A DNA stretch of 64,000 nucleotides from Steroidobacteraceae bacterium (GTDB taxonomy: Bacteria; Pseudomonadota; Gammaproteobacteria; Steroidobacterales; Steroidobacteraceae): contig JAWLAG010000001.1 of NCBI GenBank assembly GCA_041395505.1, forward strand, positions 2,294,001-2,358,000. Direction: 5' to 3'. Below are positions 7,984-16,907 of this stretch, one piece after another; position 1 is the first letter of the stretch, and every line of letters starts with the position of its first letter. Under the pieces are notes generated by a model that was not told the DNA's origin, searched no databases, and was given only the letters and a program-made list of their open reading frames with translations. Made by a program: the position numbers and the translations under genes.

Positions 7984-9734
7984 GTAAGGCCTAGTTCCTC
8001 GATAAGCGCCGAGCGCAAGCGGAACTTCTGGATCTTGCTGCTCGACATCGGCCACTCGGTCACGAAGCGAACATGCCGCGGCACTTTGAAACTGGCGATT
8101 TCATTGCGACAGAACTGGATCAGATCCGATTCGCTGGCCGACATGCCCGGTTCGAGTTCGACGAACGCCGCCGGTATCTCGACGTATTTGTCATCTGGAA
8201 GGCCGACGACCTGCGCGAGCCGTACGGCCGCATGTTTCTGCAACTGCGCTTCGATTTCGGCTGCTGCGACATTCTCGCCACCGACCTTGAGCATGTCCTT
8301 CAGTCGTCCATGGAACATGATCGTGCCGTTGGCATCGAGCGAACCGATGTCACCGGTGTGAAACCAGCCGTCCGCATCGAGCGCCTGGGCCGTCTTCTCG
8401 GCATCCTTGTAGTAGCCGCTGAACAGCGAATAGCCGTGAACCAGCACTTCACCGCGTCGGCCGACCGGCAAATCCTCACCATTTTCCGGATTGATTACCC
8501 GCACGCGCAACCCGGGCAGCGGTTTGCCGAGGCGAGTTATGCGTTGCGACTGGGGTTCGTCCCAGGCGCCGGTACAGACCGTCCCTGCAGCTTCGGTCAT
8601 GCCGAAGCTGCCGACCTGCAGCGCCTGCGGCATCGCTTTCATGATTGCCGGCGGCACGGCGGGTGGGAGCATCGCAAAATTGCTGTTCATCAGCCTGACT
8701 CGCGACAGATTCGTGTCCTTGAACGTCTTGTCGTAAATGAGGCCCTGCATGATGGTCACGAACGACGGATACATCGCGGTCACCCGGTACTTCGCGAGCA
8801 TACGCAGCGCCACCGCCGGATCGAAATAGCCCATCGTGAGATAGGCACCACCGACGTCGAAGATCGCCAGCATCGGTAGTACCGAGGCAATATGGAACAT
8901 CGGCAGCGGCGACCACATCCGGTCGCGATGTGTCAGTCGATAGCGATGTCGGCCAAGGGCGATGCTGTTGCGCACCATCGCCTCGTGCGTAATCAGGCAG
9001 CCTTTGGGATTGGCGGTGGTCCCGGAGGTGTAGAGCATCAACCCCGTGTCCCGCAGGCGCACGCTCAAGCGTCGGCGATGCACTTCGAGTTCCTTTACGG
9101 ATTTGCCGGCCGATTCGAATTCGCCCTGGGTGATGAAGCCTGCCGGTTTCGACTTGCCGAAGATGACGAGGTTACGCAATCGCGGAGCCGCCGCCACGCT
9201 CAAGGTCGAACTCTGCCGCGCAACTGCAAGCTCAGGAAACGATTTGTTGAGTCGTTCCACGAAATCGACCGAGTCGGCGATGGCGTCGGTGGTCAGCACG
9301 GTGACCAGATCGCCATTCTCGATGACATAGCTGATCTCGTTCGACTTGTAGCGCGCATTGATCGGCACGACCACGGCGCCACACAGCGCGATACCGAAGA
9401 ACAATTCCACGAAATCCACGCAGGTGTGCATCAGGATGCCCACGTGATCGCCCGGCTGCACGCCAATGGCGACCAGGCTTCGTGCCCGCTGCAGCGCACG
9501 CTGCGCGAGTTTTCGATAGGTGAGCTCCTTGCCAGGCAGTACCAGCGCCAGGGCATCAGGAAAGCGATCGGCGGCCGTGAGCAACAAATCGCCCATGGTC
9601 GTGACATTGATGCGCAATTTGGCGAGATCCTCGCCGGCATAGCCCGCGAAGGCCTTGTGCTTTGCCGGCGGCAATGCGTTCGCCGCGCGGCGCGGACGCC
9701 GACGGGCCGCGGCCGCTTTACGCTTGGCTTTCAT
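7980..9734 (-). CDS. AMP-dependent acyl-CoA synthetase/ligase
   Basis: ANL-superfamily adenylating enzyme, 584 aa, that would activate a carboxylic acid with ATP and join it to CoA. Seen: P-loop-like motif YTSGTTANPKGCLITHE, the A5-type region SFGMTEAAGTVCTG, the hinge region DGWFHTGDIGSLDANG and the C-terminal lysine region SSSKIQKFRLR. The first ~20 residues are Lys/Arg/Ala-rich and precede the conserved core, which is odd and may be a loosely conserved extension. It is downstream of the ABM gene by 3 nt and overlaps the VOC gene by 4 nt. Substrate cannot be read from sequence; medium/long-chain or cyclic acids are plausible. Confidence 0.9.
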   Translation of the reverse strand: MKAKRKAAAARRRPRRAANALPPAKHKAFAGYAGEDLAKLRINVTTMGDLLLTAADRFPDALALVLPGKELTYRKLAQRALQRARSLVAIGVQPGDHVGILMHTCVDFVELFFGIALCGAVVVPINARYKSNEISYVIENGDLVTVLTTDAIADSVDFVERLNKSFPELAVARQSSTLSVAAAPRLRNLVIFGKSKPAGFITQGEFESAGKSVKELEVHRRRLSVRLRDTGLMLYTSGTTANPKGCLITHEAMVRNSIALGRHRYRLTHRDRMWSPLPMFHIASVLPMLAIFDVGGAYLTMGYFDPAVALRMLAKYRVTAMYPSFVTIMQGLIYDKTFKDTNLSRVRLMNSNFAMLPPAVPPAIMKAMPQALQVGSFGMTEAAGTVCTGAWDEPQSQRITRLGKPLPGLRVRVINPENGEDLPVGRRGEVLVHGYSLFSGYYKDAEKTAQALDADGWFHTGDIGSLDANGTIMFHGRLKDMLKVGGENVAAAEIEAQLQKHAAVRLAQVVGLPDDKYVEIPAAFVELEPGMSASESDLIQFCRNEIASFKVPRHVRFVTEWPMSSSKIQKFRLRSALIEELGLT

Positions 9735-9737
9735 GAT

Positions 9738-10034
9738 TCAGACCTCGAATGGATCAAGATATTCGCGCACCCAGGTACCCTCGACACAGTCCGCAATCCG
9801 CGGGCCGTAGTCGGCAAGCCAGGACGATGACATATGCTTGTGCTCGTCCTCTTCGTTTGCGAACGATTCGACGACACAGTAACGCTGCGGTTCGCGCAAC
9901 TTGAAGAACTCGAACCAGATGATGTACGGCTCACGCTCTTGCGTGATGGCAGCCAGTTCCTTGCAGATCCTGACGAATTCCGCTTCGCGGCCCTTCTTGA
10001 CCGTCATTCGGGAGACAAACGTGATGCGTGCCAT
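9738..10034 (-). CDS. ABM-domain (antibiotic biosynthesis monooxygenase-like) protein
   Basis: Small 98-aa protein of the dimeric alpha/beta-barrel ABM/YgiN-like group. N-terminal strand ARITFVSRMTVKKGREAEF is followed by a helix and strands ending in WVREYLDPFEV. Such proteins act as cofactor-free monooxygenases or quinol oxidases, or have no known reaction. It is the first gene of the ABM-ligase-VOC-SDR set, 71 nt downstream of the bkdB stop codon, so it could either be read through from the BCKDH operon or have its own promoter in that gap; I saw no clear terminator there. Function beyond the fold is unknown. Confidence 0.75.
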   Translation of the reverse strand: MARITFVSRMTVKKGREAEFVRICKELAAITQEREPYIIWFEFFKLREPQRYCVVESFANEEDEHKHMSSSWLADYGPRIADCVEGTWVREYLDPFEV

Positions 10035-10105
10035 GGAACCCTCCGCGCGACCAGGAAGCGCAGATTAGCACCGGCAGCGAAAGAGAAAAACAGTCAGGCT
10101 TGTTT

Positions 10106-11350
10106 TTATTCGCCGTCCGGCGCGAACATCAGCGCCGGCTGTTCGAGCCGCTGGCGCAGATCGGCGATCATGGCAGCGGCGTCGTAGCCATCTACGAAGC
10201 GGTGATCGAAACTTGACGACAGGTTCATCATCGAGCGCACTACCACTGCGCCATCGACGACGACCGGTCGGGCGATCACGCGATTGACGCCGATGATGGC
10301 CACTTCCGGGGCGTTGATGACGGGCGTCGAGACGATGCCGCCGAGCTTGCCAAGGCTCGTGACGGTGATCGTCGAGCCCGTGAGGTCCTCCTTGCGCGCC
10401 CTGCCCGACCGAGCAAGATCCGCGACGCGGCGAATCTCCGTCGCCAGATCGCGCAAGCGACGCCTTTCGGCATGGCGTACCACCGGCACCTTGAGCCCGT
10501 CGGCGGTCTGGGTCGCGACCCCCACATGCACGGCGCTGTGACGCAACAGCACATTGCGCGCACTATCGTGCAGGCAGTTGCATTGGGGAAAACGCGCCAG
10601 CGTACGCACGAGTCCCAGCACGATCAAAGGCAGGATACTGAGTGGATCCCTCGCAGGGTCCTGCCTGTTGAGGTGCGCGCGCAGCTTCTCGAGTTCGGTG
10701 ACGTCGACTTCCTCGACATAGGCAAAATGCGGAATGTTGCGTTTCGCCTCGGACATGCGCTCGGCGATGAGGCGGCGCAGTCCGATGATCCTGATCTCCT
10801 CAACTGCCGCGCGGGTTGCCGCCTGTGTCGCGACGCCCGGGCCTGCCGAGGTGCCTGCGGCCAGATGGGTGTCGAAATCCTTCGCAGTGATGCGGCCGCC
10901 GGGGCCGCTGCCCGCGACAGCCGCCAGATCGACACCCGCCTCCTTGGCCCGGCGCCGCACGGCGGGTGAAGTCATCACCCGCTGACGAGGTGCATCCTGC
11001 TGAACGCCAGCCTGGCTCGCCGCCTGATCGCGCGATTTGCTCGTCTGCGGCCCCGCGGTTGCGGAAACGGTCGTTGCGGGGTTCGCAGCATGGTCGGCAG
11101 GCGCGGTGGCATCGGTCTCGAATACGACCAGCTCGGAACCGACGGGCAACATCGTACCCGGCTCGCCGTTGATGGCGACGACCTTGCCGGCAACCGGCGA
11201 CGGTACCTCGACCGAGGCCTTTTCGGTCATGACCTCGCATAGCACGGTATCTTCGTCGACGTGATCCCCGACCGCGACACGCCAATCGACGATCTCCGCC
11301 TCCACCGTGCCTTCCCCGAGATCGGGCAGCTTGAATACGTAGCGAGTCAT
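10106..11350 (-). CDS. bkdB: Branched-chain alpha-keto acid dehydrogenase E2 (dihydrolipoyl transacylase)
   Basis: E2 core of a 2-oxo-acid dehydrogenase complex, 414 aa. Domains in order: one lipoyl domain (about 3-78, lipoyl lysine in MTEKASVEV), an Ala/Pro/Gln-rich linker, a peripheral-subunit binding domain (about 125-160, SPAVRRRAKEAGVDL) and the catalytic acyltransferase domain, with active-site motif DHRFVDG near the C-terminus. It transfers isobutyryl, isovaleryl and 2-methylbutyryl groups to CoA. The ATG directly follows the E1-beta stop (TAAATG). A single lipoyl domain and the leucine-dehydrogenase/Lrp context point to BCKDH rather than pyruvate dehydrogenase. E3 is not in the window. 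Confidence 0.92.
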   Translation of the reverse strand: MTRYVFKLPDLGEGTVEAEIVDWRVAVGDHVDEDTVLCEVMTEKASVEVPSPVAGKVVAINGEPGTMLPVGSELVVFETDATAPADHAANPATTVSATAGPQTSKSRDQAASQAGVQQDAPRQRVMTSPAVRRRAKEAGVDLAAVAGSGPGGRITAKDFDTHLAAGTSAGPGVATQAATRAAVEEIRIIGLRRLIAERMSEAKRNIPHFAYVEEVDVTELEKLRAHLNRQDPARDPLSILPLIVLGLVRTLARFPQCNCLHDSARNVLLRHSAVHVGVATQTADGLKVPVVRHAERRRLRDLATEIRRVADLARSGRARKEDLTGSTITVTSLGKLGGIVSTPVINAPEVAIIGVNRVIARPVVVDGAVVVRSMMNLSSSFDHRFVDGYDAAAMIADLRQRLEQPALMFAPDGE

Positions 11351-12364
11351 TTACGCCTCCATCACGCGGCGCAAGGCGGCGCCGATTCTCGCCTGCCCGG
11401 GAAAGTACTCCCACTCGAAGGCGTGAGGATACGGCGTATCCCAACCGGTCACGCGCTCTATGGGCGCCTGCAATGACCAGAAGCACTCTTCCTGAATCGT
11501 CGCGGACAATTCGGCGCCAAATCCACCAAAGCGGGTTGCTTCGTGCACGATCACACACCGGCCGGTACGATGTACCGAGGCGGCGATCGTATCGACATCG
11601 AGCGGCGTCAGCGTGCGAAGATCGATCACTTCTGCATCGACGCCGAATTTATCAGCCGCTGCCAGCGCGACGTGCACCATGGTGCCATAGCTCAGGATCG
11701 TGACCGCGCTACCCTGGCGCACGATATCCGCCTTGCCGAGCGCAACCTTGTAATAGCCCGCCGGTACCTCGCCCTTGGGCTGGGTGCTCCACGCGGTGGC
11801 CGGCTTGTCCGGATCGCCATCGAATGGTCCGTTGTAGATACGCTTTGGCTCGAAGAATACGACCGGGTCGTCGTCTTCCACGGCCGCAATCAGCAGTCCT
11901 TTGGCATCGTAGGGGTTGGATGGCATGACGACCTTGATGCCCGAGACGTGGGTGAATATGCCTTCGGGACTTTGCGAATGTGTCTGGCCACCGCGTATGC
12001 CACCGCCGCAGGGCGTACGGATCGTCACCGGTGCGGAGAATTCGCCGGCACTGCGATAGCGGATGCGCGCCAACTCGCTGACCACCTGGTCGAACGCCGG
12101 GTAGATGTAGTCCGCGAACTGTATTTCCGCGATGGGCCGCAGCCCATTGACCGCCATGCCGATCGCCGCACCGACGATTCCGCCCTCCGCGATCGGTGTA
12201 TCGAGGACCCGATGCTCGCCATACTTGCGCTGCAGCCCGTCGGTTACCCGAAAGACGCCGCCGAAATAGCCGACATCCTGACCAAAGATCACGACCGCGG
12301 GATCACGATCGAGCAGGACGTCCATCGCCGAATTCAGCGCCTGGACCATGTTCATCCTGGCCAT
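11351..12364 (-). CDS. bkdA2: Branched-chain alpha-keto acid dehydrogenase E1 beta subunit
   Basis: Transketolase-like E1-beta subunit of 337 aa that pairs with E1-alpha to bind thiamine diphosphate and decarboxylate branched-chain keto acids. Typical stretches are VIFGQDVGYFGGVFR, TPIAEGGIVGAAIG, IQFADYIYPAFDQ and the C-terminal VTGWDTPYPHAFE, which is characteristic of BCKDH beta chains. The start is 1 nt from the E1-alpha stop, and E2 follows directly. Length is normal for the family. Confidence 0.94.
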   Translation of the reverse strand: MARMNMVQALNSAMDVLLDRDPAVVIFGQDVGYFGGVFRVTDGLQRKYGEHRVLDTPIAEGGIVGAAIGMAVNGLRPIAEIQFADYIYPAFDQVVSELARIRYRSAGEFSAPVTIRTPCGGGIRGGQTHSQSPEGIFTHVSGIKVVMPSNPYDAKGLLIAAVEDDDPVVFFEPKRIYNGPFDGDPDKPATAWSTQPKGEVPAGYYKVALGKADIVRQGSAVTILSYGTMVHVALAAADKFGVDAEVIDLRTLTPLDVDTIAASVHRTGRCVIVHEATRFGGFGAELSATIQEECFWSLQAPIERVTGWDTPYPHAFEWEYFPGQARIGAALRRVMEA

Positions 12365-12365
12365 C

Positions 12366-13607
12366 TCAGCTCCGTTCCTTGAGCATCTGCTCGCGCTGGC
12401 GGCGCAGGTAATCCGGCATCACCTTGAAGACATCCTCGAACATCTGCTCGGGACCCAACTGCGCTCCTTCCGCCAGCGAACCGTATTTCAAAGACTCGCG
12501 CCAGGCATCGGCCACTTCGCGCTCCAACTCCCTGGCAAGCTCTGCGTGCCGCTCTTCGCTCCATTCGCCGAGATGCAGCAGGTGCTCTTTCAGTCGCTCG
12601 ATCGGATCGCCCAAGGGGAAGGCCTGCCACTCATCCCGGGGCCGATAGCGGGACGGGTCGTCGCTGGTCGAGTGCGGACCGGCGCGATAGGTCACCAGCT
12701 CGATCACGGTCGGTCCGCGACCGCGGCGCGCCCGCTCGGCCGCCCATTGGGTCGCCGCATGGACCGCCAGAAAATCATTGCCGTCGACGCGCAGCGAGGC
12801 AATGCCGTAGCCAAGGCCGCGCGCTGCGAAACTGCGCCGCTCGCCACCCGCGAATCCCTGAAAGGTCGAAATGGCCCATTGATTGTTGACCACGTTGAGA
12901 ATGACCGGCGCCTGGTACACCGCCGCGAAAGTGAGCGCGTGATGAAAATCGGCCTCGGCGGTGGAACCCTCGCCCGTCCAGGTCGCGGCGATATGGTCCT
13001 CGCCCTTGATCGCGGCCGCCATGGCCCAGCCGACTGCCTGTGGATACTGGGTGGTGAGGTTTCCCGAGATCGAAAACAGGTTGTGTTCGCGCGAGTGGTA
13101 CATGGTGGGTAGTTGGCGTCCCTTGCACATGTCATGCGCATTCGACAGCAGCTGGCACATCAGGGTGACCAGCGACTGACCGCGGGCCACCTGCAGGCCC
13201 TGATTGCGGTAGTAGGGAAACAGCATGTCTGCCGGTTGCAATGCCATGGCGGCTGCCACCGACACGGCTTCCTCGCCCGTGCTCTTGACGTAAAATGAGA
13301 TCTTTCCCTGCCGTTGCGCCTTCTGCATGCGTTCATCGAACAGGCGCGTCAGCAACATGTGCCGCAATCCGATCTGCAGGTCGCTTGCTTCCAGGTGCGG
13401 ATCCCAGGGACCCTGCGCGCGACCGTCATCGTCGAGAACGCCTATCAGACTGGTCGCGAGGCTTTCGATGTCCGATACCCGCGCCTGCGGTTCCGGACGC
13501 GCGGCAGCGCCAGCCGGTGACAACTCCAGGTAACTGAAATCCGGTCGATCGCCCGGACGAGCCGGCGGATGAGGAACATGAATACGGGGTTTTCTGGGCA
13601 TGGTCAT
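12366..13607 (-). CDS. bkdA1: Branched-chain alpha-keto acid dehydrogenase E1 alpha subunit
   Basis: ThDP-binding E1-alpha subunit of 413 aa. The ThDP/Mg motif runs from GEGSTAEADFH to VVNNQWAIS (about 210-240), and the serine-containing phosphorylation-loop region HSTSDDPSRYRP is present as in BCKDH alpha chains. The N-terminal ~45 residues are a Pro/Arg/Ala-rich arm seen in bacterial BkdA1 proteins. It starts 12 nt downstream of the leucine dehydrogenase stop, and E1-beta follows after 1 nt. It acts in the cytosol in the BCKDH complex on keto acids of Leu, Ile and Val. Confidence 0.94.
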   Translation of the reverse strand: MTMPRKPRIHVPHPPARPGDRPDFSYLELSPAGAAARPEPQARVSDIESLATSLIGVLDDDGRAQGPWDPHLEASDLQIGLRHMLLTRLFDERMQKAQRQGKISFYVKSTGEEAVSVAAAMALQPADMLFPYYRNQGLQVARGQSLVTLMCQLLSNAHDMCKGRQLPTMYHSREHNLFSISGNLTTQYPQAVGWAMAAAIKGEDHIAATWTGEGSTAEADFHHALTFAAVYQAPVILNVVNNQWAISTFQGFAGGERRSFAARGLGYGIASLRVDGNDFLAVHAATQWAAERARRGRGPTVIELVTYRAGPHSTSDDPSRYRPRDEWQAFPLGDPIERLKEHLLHLGEWSEERHAELARELEREVADAWRESLKYGSLAEGAQLGPEQMFEDVFKVMPDYLRRQREQMLKERS

Positions 13608-13619
13608 ACCATCGGTTGT

Positions 13620-14690
13620 TCAGGCCACCTGCGTTGCCTTGGGCGCGGCGGCGGCGAGCAGGTGCTGAGCCATGTCGCGTGCTGCCGCGACCGTCGATTG
13701 CCGGTTATCTTGCGCCGCCTGCAGCACCCTGCGCAATGTCAGTGGAATGGATTCGATCTGTCGTTGCAGCTCATCGGCATCGCTCGCTCGCAGATATTCC
13801 GCGGCCACACTCATGATACCGCCCGAGTTGACCACGAAATCCGGCGCAAAAAGGATGCCGCGATCGACCAGCGCGTCAGCATCGGCAAGTGTGGCAAGCT
13901 GGTTGTTCGCGGCGCCGCAAACCAGGACGCAGCGCATTCGTGCGATGGCTGCGGCGTCGATGATGCCACCGAGCGCACAGGGCGCGACGATGTCGACGTC
14001 GCTCGCAAGGATTGCCTGTGGCTCGATGACCGTCGCCCCGAATTGGCTGCGCGCGTACTGTGCGCGAACTGGATCGATGTCGCTCACCGTCAATTGCGCA
14101 CCGGCCTCATGCAATAGCTGGCCAAGATGCCGACCTACGCCACCGAGACCCTGAACAGCAACACGAACGCCCTCGAGTGATTCGCTCCCACCCAACCAGC
14201 GCCAGGCCTCGCGCATCGCCAGGAACACACCGCGGGCCGTGTGTGGCGACGGGTCGCCACCGACAGACCGGCCGTCGGCGCCGATACCACTGACATAGGC
14301 CGTGCTGCGCGCGACTGCCTTCATGTCATCGACACGCGTGCCAACGTCCTCGGCGGTGATGTAGCGCCCGCCGAGTGCATTCACGGCGCGACCGAATGCC
14401 GCGAACAATGCGCTGCGATCGCCGATCGAGGCCGGCGCGAGTATGACCGCCTTGCCACCGCCCAGCGGCAGTCCGGCCAGCGCGTTCTTGTAACTCATGC
14501 CCTCCGCGAGTCGCAGGGCATCGCCCAGGGCGTCGTCACGATTGGGATAGCGCCAAAGGCGGCAACCGCCCGCTGCAGGACCGAGGGCCGTGCTGTGGAT
14601 CGCGATGATGGCTTCGAGGCCGCTCGCCGCGTCGCGCAGGAAATGCACGGCCTCGTGATCGGCAGCATCAGGGTGATCGAAAGGCAGCAT
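13620..14690 (-). CDS. ldh: Leucine (Glu/Leu/Phe/Val family) dehydrogenase
   Basis: NAD-dependent amino-acid dehydrogenase, 356 aa, that deaminates branched-chain amino acids to keto acids, the substrates of the adjacent BCKDH. Seen: substrate-binding glycine motif GPAAGGCRLW, the catalytic lysine region YKNALAGLPLGGGKAV (second Lys), and the dinucleotide-binding fingerprint GLGGVG in the C-terminal Rossmann domain. It is first in ldh-bkdA1-bkdA2-bkdB and diverges from an Lrp-type regulator. Phenylalanine or valine dehydrogenase activity is an alternative within the family; the operon favours leucine/valine/isoleucine. Confidence 0.9.
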   Translation of the reverse strand: MLPFDHPDAADHEAVHFLRDAASGLEAIIAIHSTALGPAAGGCRLWRYPNRDDALGDALRLAEGMSYKNALAGLPLGGGKAVILAPASIGDRSALFAAFGRAVNALGGRYITAEDVGTRVDDMKAVARSTAYVSGIGADGRSVGGDPSPHTARGVFLAMREAWRWLGGSESLEGVRVAVQGLGGVGRHLGQLLHEAGAQLTVSDIDPVRAQYARSQFGATVIEPQAILASDVDIVAPCALGGIIDAAAIARMRCVLVCGAANNQLATLADADALVDRGILFAPDFVVNSGGIMSVAAEYLRASDADELQRQIESIPLTLRRVLQAAQDNRQSTVAAARDMAQHLLAAAAPKATQVA

Positions 14691-14802
14691 GGGACGGAAG
14701 TATGGCTCGATATTCGTGCAAATTCTTCACAATTGTGAGCAATAAATCTCAATAGTTGCAATTCTAAGATCCTTTTCGTTACTTGAGTGATATATTCATT
14801 TC
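14691..14802. promoter_or_regulatory. Divergent ldh/bkd - lrp control region with a perfect palindrome
   Basis: This 112-bp A/T-rich gap separates the divergent leucine dehydrogenase operon and the Lrp-type regulator. TCACAATTGTGA at 14727-14738 is a perfect 12-bp palindrome and a reasonable site for the Lrp-type regulator, which is an inference. TATATT at 14791-14796, only 6 nt before the regulator ATG, resembles a -10 element and there is no Shine-Dalgarno sequence, so the regulator may be made from a leaderless or nearly leaderless mRNA. Confidence 0.45.
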
Positions 14803-15264
14803 ATGAAACTCGACTCGACGGATAAACAGATTCTCGATGTCCTGCAACGCGACGCTGCGCTCTCGGCGAGCGAGATTGCCGGTCGACTGGGATTGTCGAG
14901 CGCGACCTGCTGGCGGCGGATCGGTCAGCTTGAGAAATCCGGCGTCATACGTCGCCGCGTTGCGCTGCTCGACCCGCCCTCGGTCGGACTCAATGTGCTG
15001 ATCTTCTGCCACATCAAGCTCTCGACGCAGGGCCGCGATGCCATCAGGAAATTCGACACTGCCGTACGCACCCTGCCCGAGGTGCTCGAGTGCTACACGC
15101 TGCTCGGAGAATGGGATTTTCTATTGCGCATCGTGGCGCGTGATATCAAGAGCTTCGAAGCCTTCTTCCTCGACCAGCTATCGAAGCTCCCCTACGTGCA
15201 GTCGGTCGTTTCGTCGATTGCCCTGACCCCGGTCAAGTACACGACCGAACTACCACTCAACTGA
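14803..15264 (+). CDS. Lrp/AsnC-family regulator of the BCKDH operon
   Basis: Feast/famine regulator of 153 aa. The N-terminal helix-turn-helix covers about residues 4-60 (LDSTDKQILDVLQRD, then ATCWRRIGQLEKSGVI). The C-terminal RAM ligand-binding domain contains VLECYTLLGEWDFLLRIVARD. By position it resembles BkdR, which activates BCKDH genes in pseudomonads in response to branched-chain amino acids; that role is inferred from context. Its 3' end overlaps the convergent npdG gene by 8 nt. Confidence 0.9.
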   Translation: MKLDSTDKQILDVLQRDAALSASEIAGRLGLSSATCWRRIGQLEKSGVIRRRVALLDPPSVGLNVLIFCHIKLSTQGRDAIRKFDTAVRTLPEVLECYTLLGEWDFLLRIVARDIKSFEAFFLDQLSKLPYVQSVVSSIALTPVKYTTELPLN

Positions 15265-15940
15265 CCTCCCGGCCCGACGCGCCCGGCAGACCGGTGATGC
15301 GGATTCCCGTCGCCGGCACTTTGTAATGCCGATTGAGCGCGATCAGCACAGAAGTCAGCGCCTCTGCCGCCGCGGAATTCGCAAGCGGCCCGGCGTGCAA
15401 TCCGCGCATGCCGGCATCCGCGGCCAGGTCGATCGCGACTTGACGCGCCTGGGGATCGTCGCCGCACACGAGCACATCGCATTCGACTTCGTGCTGGAGC
15501 TCGCCGAGCTGATGAGCCGACACGTTCTGGAATGCCGACACCACACGGACCTCACTGCCGAGTTCGGCCTGCAGCGCGTTCACGGCCGAACCGCCCTGCG
15601 GCAACTGGACGCGCGAGACCTTCGGCGGCACGAGCGGTACCGTCACGTCCACCAAAATCTTGCCGGCGAGCTCGCTGCGTAACGCAAGTGCCGTTGGGCG
15701 TTGCGCCGCGAACGGCACGGCAAGCACGATGATCTCGGCCGCTGCTGCCGCGTCGGCATTGCCCAGACCCCGCAATTGTCGGGTCGCCGCCGTAGACAAG
15801 CGTGCCGCCGCTTCGACAGCGCGCCCAGCCTCGCGCGAACCGATGATCACATCGTGCCCGGCATGCGCCCAGCGCAATGCCAGCCCGCCGCCTTCGGCGC
15901 CCGTACCACCAAGAACGGCTATTCGTCTGGATATGCTCAA
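15257..15940 (-). CDS. npdG: F420H2:NADP oxidoreductase (NADPH-dependent F420 reductase)
   Basis: Reversible hydride transfer between NADPH and coenzyme F420, 227 aa. The N-terminal Rossmann motif IAVLGGTGAEGGGLALR has the Fno-specific GGTGxxG form instead of GxGxxG, followed by IIGSREAGRA (NADP phosphate site) and later motifs VVSAFQNVSA and LVCGDD as in archaeal Fno. I chose TTG at 15940 because GGGAG lies 6 nt upstream; an ATG at 15970, one nt after the cofD stop, is also possible. It is last in the F420 operon, so newly made cofactor can be reduced at once. The closest alternatives are NADP oxidoreductases of the same coenzyme-binding fold without F420 specificity, but context decides. 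Confidence 0.88.
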   Translation of the reverse strand: MSISRRIAVLGGTGAEGGGLALRWAHAGHDVIIGSREAGRAVEAAARLSTAATRQLRGLGNADAAAAAEIIVLAVPFAAQRPTALALRSELAGKILVDVTVPLVPPKVSRVQLPQGGSAVNALQAELGSEVRVVSAFQNVSAHQLGELQHEVECDVLVCGDDPQARQVAIDLAADAGMRGLHAGPLANSAAAEALTSVLIALNRHYKVPATGIRITGLPGASGREVS

Positions 15941-15971
15941 TGCTCTCTCCCTGCCCGATTTCCGGATCATC

Positions 15972-16907
15972 TTAACCCGGCCTGCCGTTCGCGGCGGCGA
16001 TCACCGCGCGTGCAAGTGCTCGCCGTTCGGCATCGTCATGCATGATCGTCGGCGCTGTGACAACTTGCACCGATCCCGGGCAAGCCGCGCCTTCGTCCTC
16101 CGTATCGATCACCAACACATCGAGCAGGTCGGCATAACGATCCGCAATCGCGCTCGGGCCCGGCTCGAGACCCAGTTCCGTCAGGATCTTGGCGGCAGGA
16201 CCTTTCAACGCCCGCCCGCCGACCAGCGGGCTGACTGCCACGACCGGTGCCGATGTCATGCGCAGGGCATCGCGCATCCCTGGTACGGCAAGAATCGGCT
16301 CGATGCTGAGCAGCGGGTTCGACGGGCAGATGACGATCGCATCGTAGCGGTTCTGGCAAAGACCTTCGACTACGCTCGGTTGTGCGCGGGCCGTCCCGGC
16401 GCCGAAATATTCGATCGCCGTGACCCTCGGTTCGCAGCGCTGACGAACGAAATAGTCCTGGAACTCGAGCCAACCGCGCGCGGTGGCAAGGCGCGTGCGC
16501 ACGGGTTCATTGCACATCGGCAGCACGTCGACGCTGAGCCCGAAGGCTCTGGCGATCGTCGCCGTGCACGCGGTGAGATCCTGGCCCGCCTTGAGCAACG
16601 CCGTTCGATATACGTGCAGGGCCAGGTCCCGATCACCCAGCGCAAACCAGGTCGGTCCGCCGAGTTCGCCCAGCGTCGCCAGGAAATTCCATTGCTCATC
16701 GCGTCGACCCCAGCCACGCACGGGATCGGCGAGCCCCGCGAGGCCATAGAGCACCGAGTCGATGTCGGGGCAGATGCACAGTCCGACGTGTTCAAAATCA
16801 TCGGCCGTATTGACGAGCACCGTGAGCTCATGCGGTGCGAGTACGGCCGCAAGCCCGGCGACCAGTTTGGCGCCGCCGACCCCGCCGCTCAGCGCAAGCA
16901 TCGCCAT
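15972..16907 (-). CDS. cofD: 2-phospho-L-lactate (or phosphoenolpyruvate) transferase, CofD/FbiA
   Basis: Joins the phospho-acid moiety from the GDP-activated donor made by CofC to the deazaflavin Fo, giving F420-0 or its dehydro form. The 311-aa protein starts with the CofD hallmark LSGGVGGAKLVAGL, then VLVNTADDFEHVGL and CPDIDSVLY, and has ICPSNPLLSIEPIL in the second half, where the family binds substrate. The ATG overlaps the cofE TGA by one nt. Length and motifs match full-length CofD/FbiA. Confidence 0.95.
   Translation of the reverse strand: MAMLALSGGVGGAKLVAGLAAVLAPHELTVLVNTADDFEHVGLCICPDIDSVLYGLAGLADPVRGWGRRDEQWNFLATLGELGGPTWFALGDRDLALHVYRTALLKAGQDLTACTATIARAFGLSVDVLPMCNEPVRTRLATARGWLEFQDYFVRQRCEPRVTAIEYFGAGTARAQPSVVEGLCQNRYDAIVICPSNPLLSIEPILAVPGMRDALRMTSAPVVAVSPLVGGRALKGPAAKILTELGLEPGPSAIADRYADLLDVLVIDTEDEGAACPGSVQVVTAPTIMHDDAERRALARAVIAAANGRPG

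Noticed and set aside
14727..14738. LacI-type operator (sequence resembles a lac-like palindrome)
   Set aside because: No LacI-family gene nearby; an Lrp-type regulator is adjacent, so it is listed as a candidate Lrp site only.
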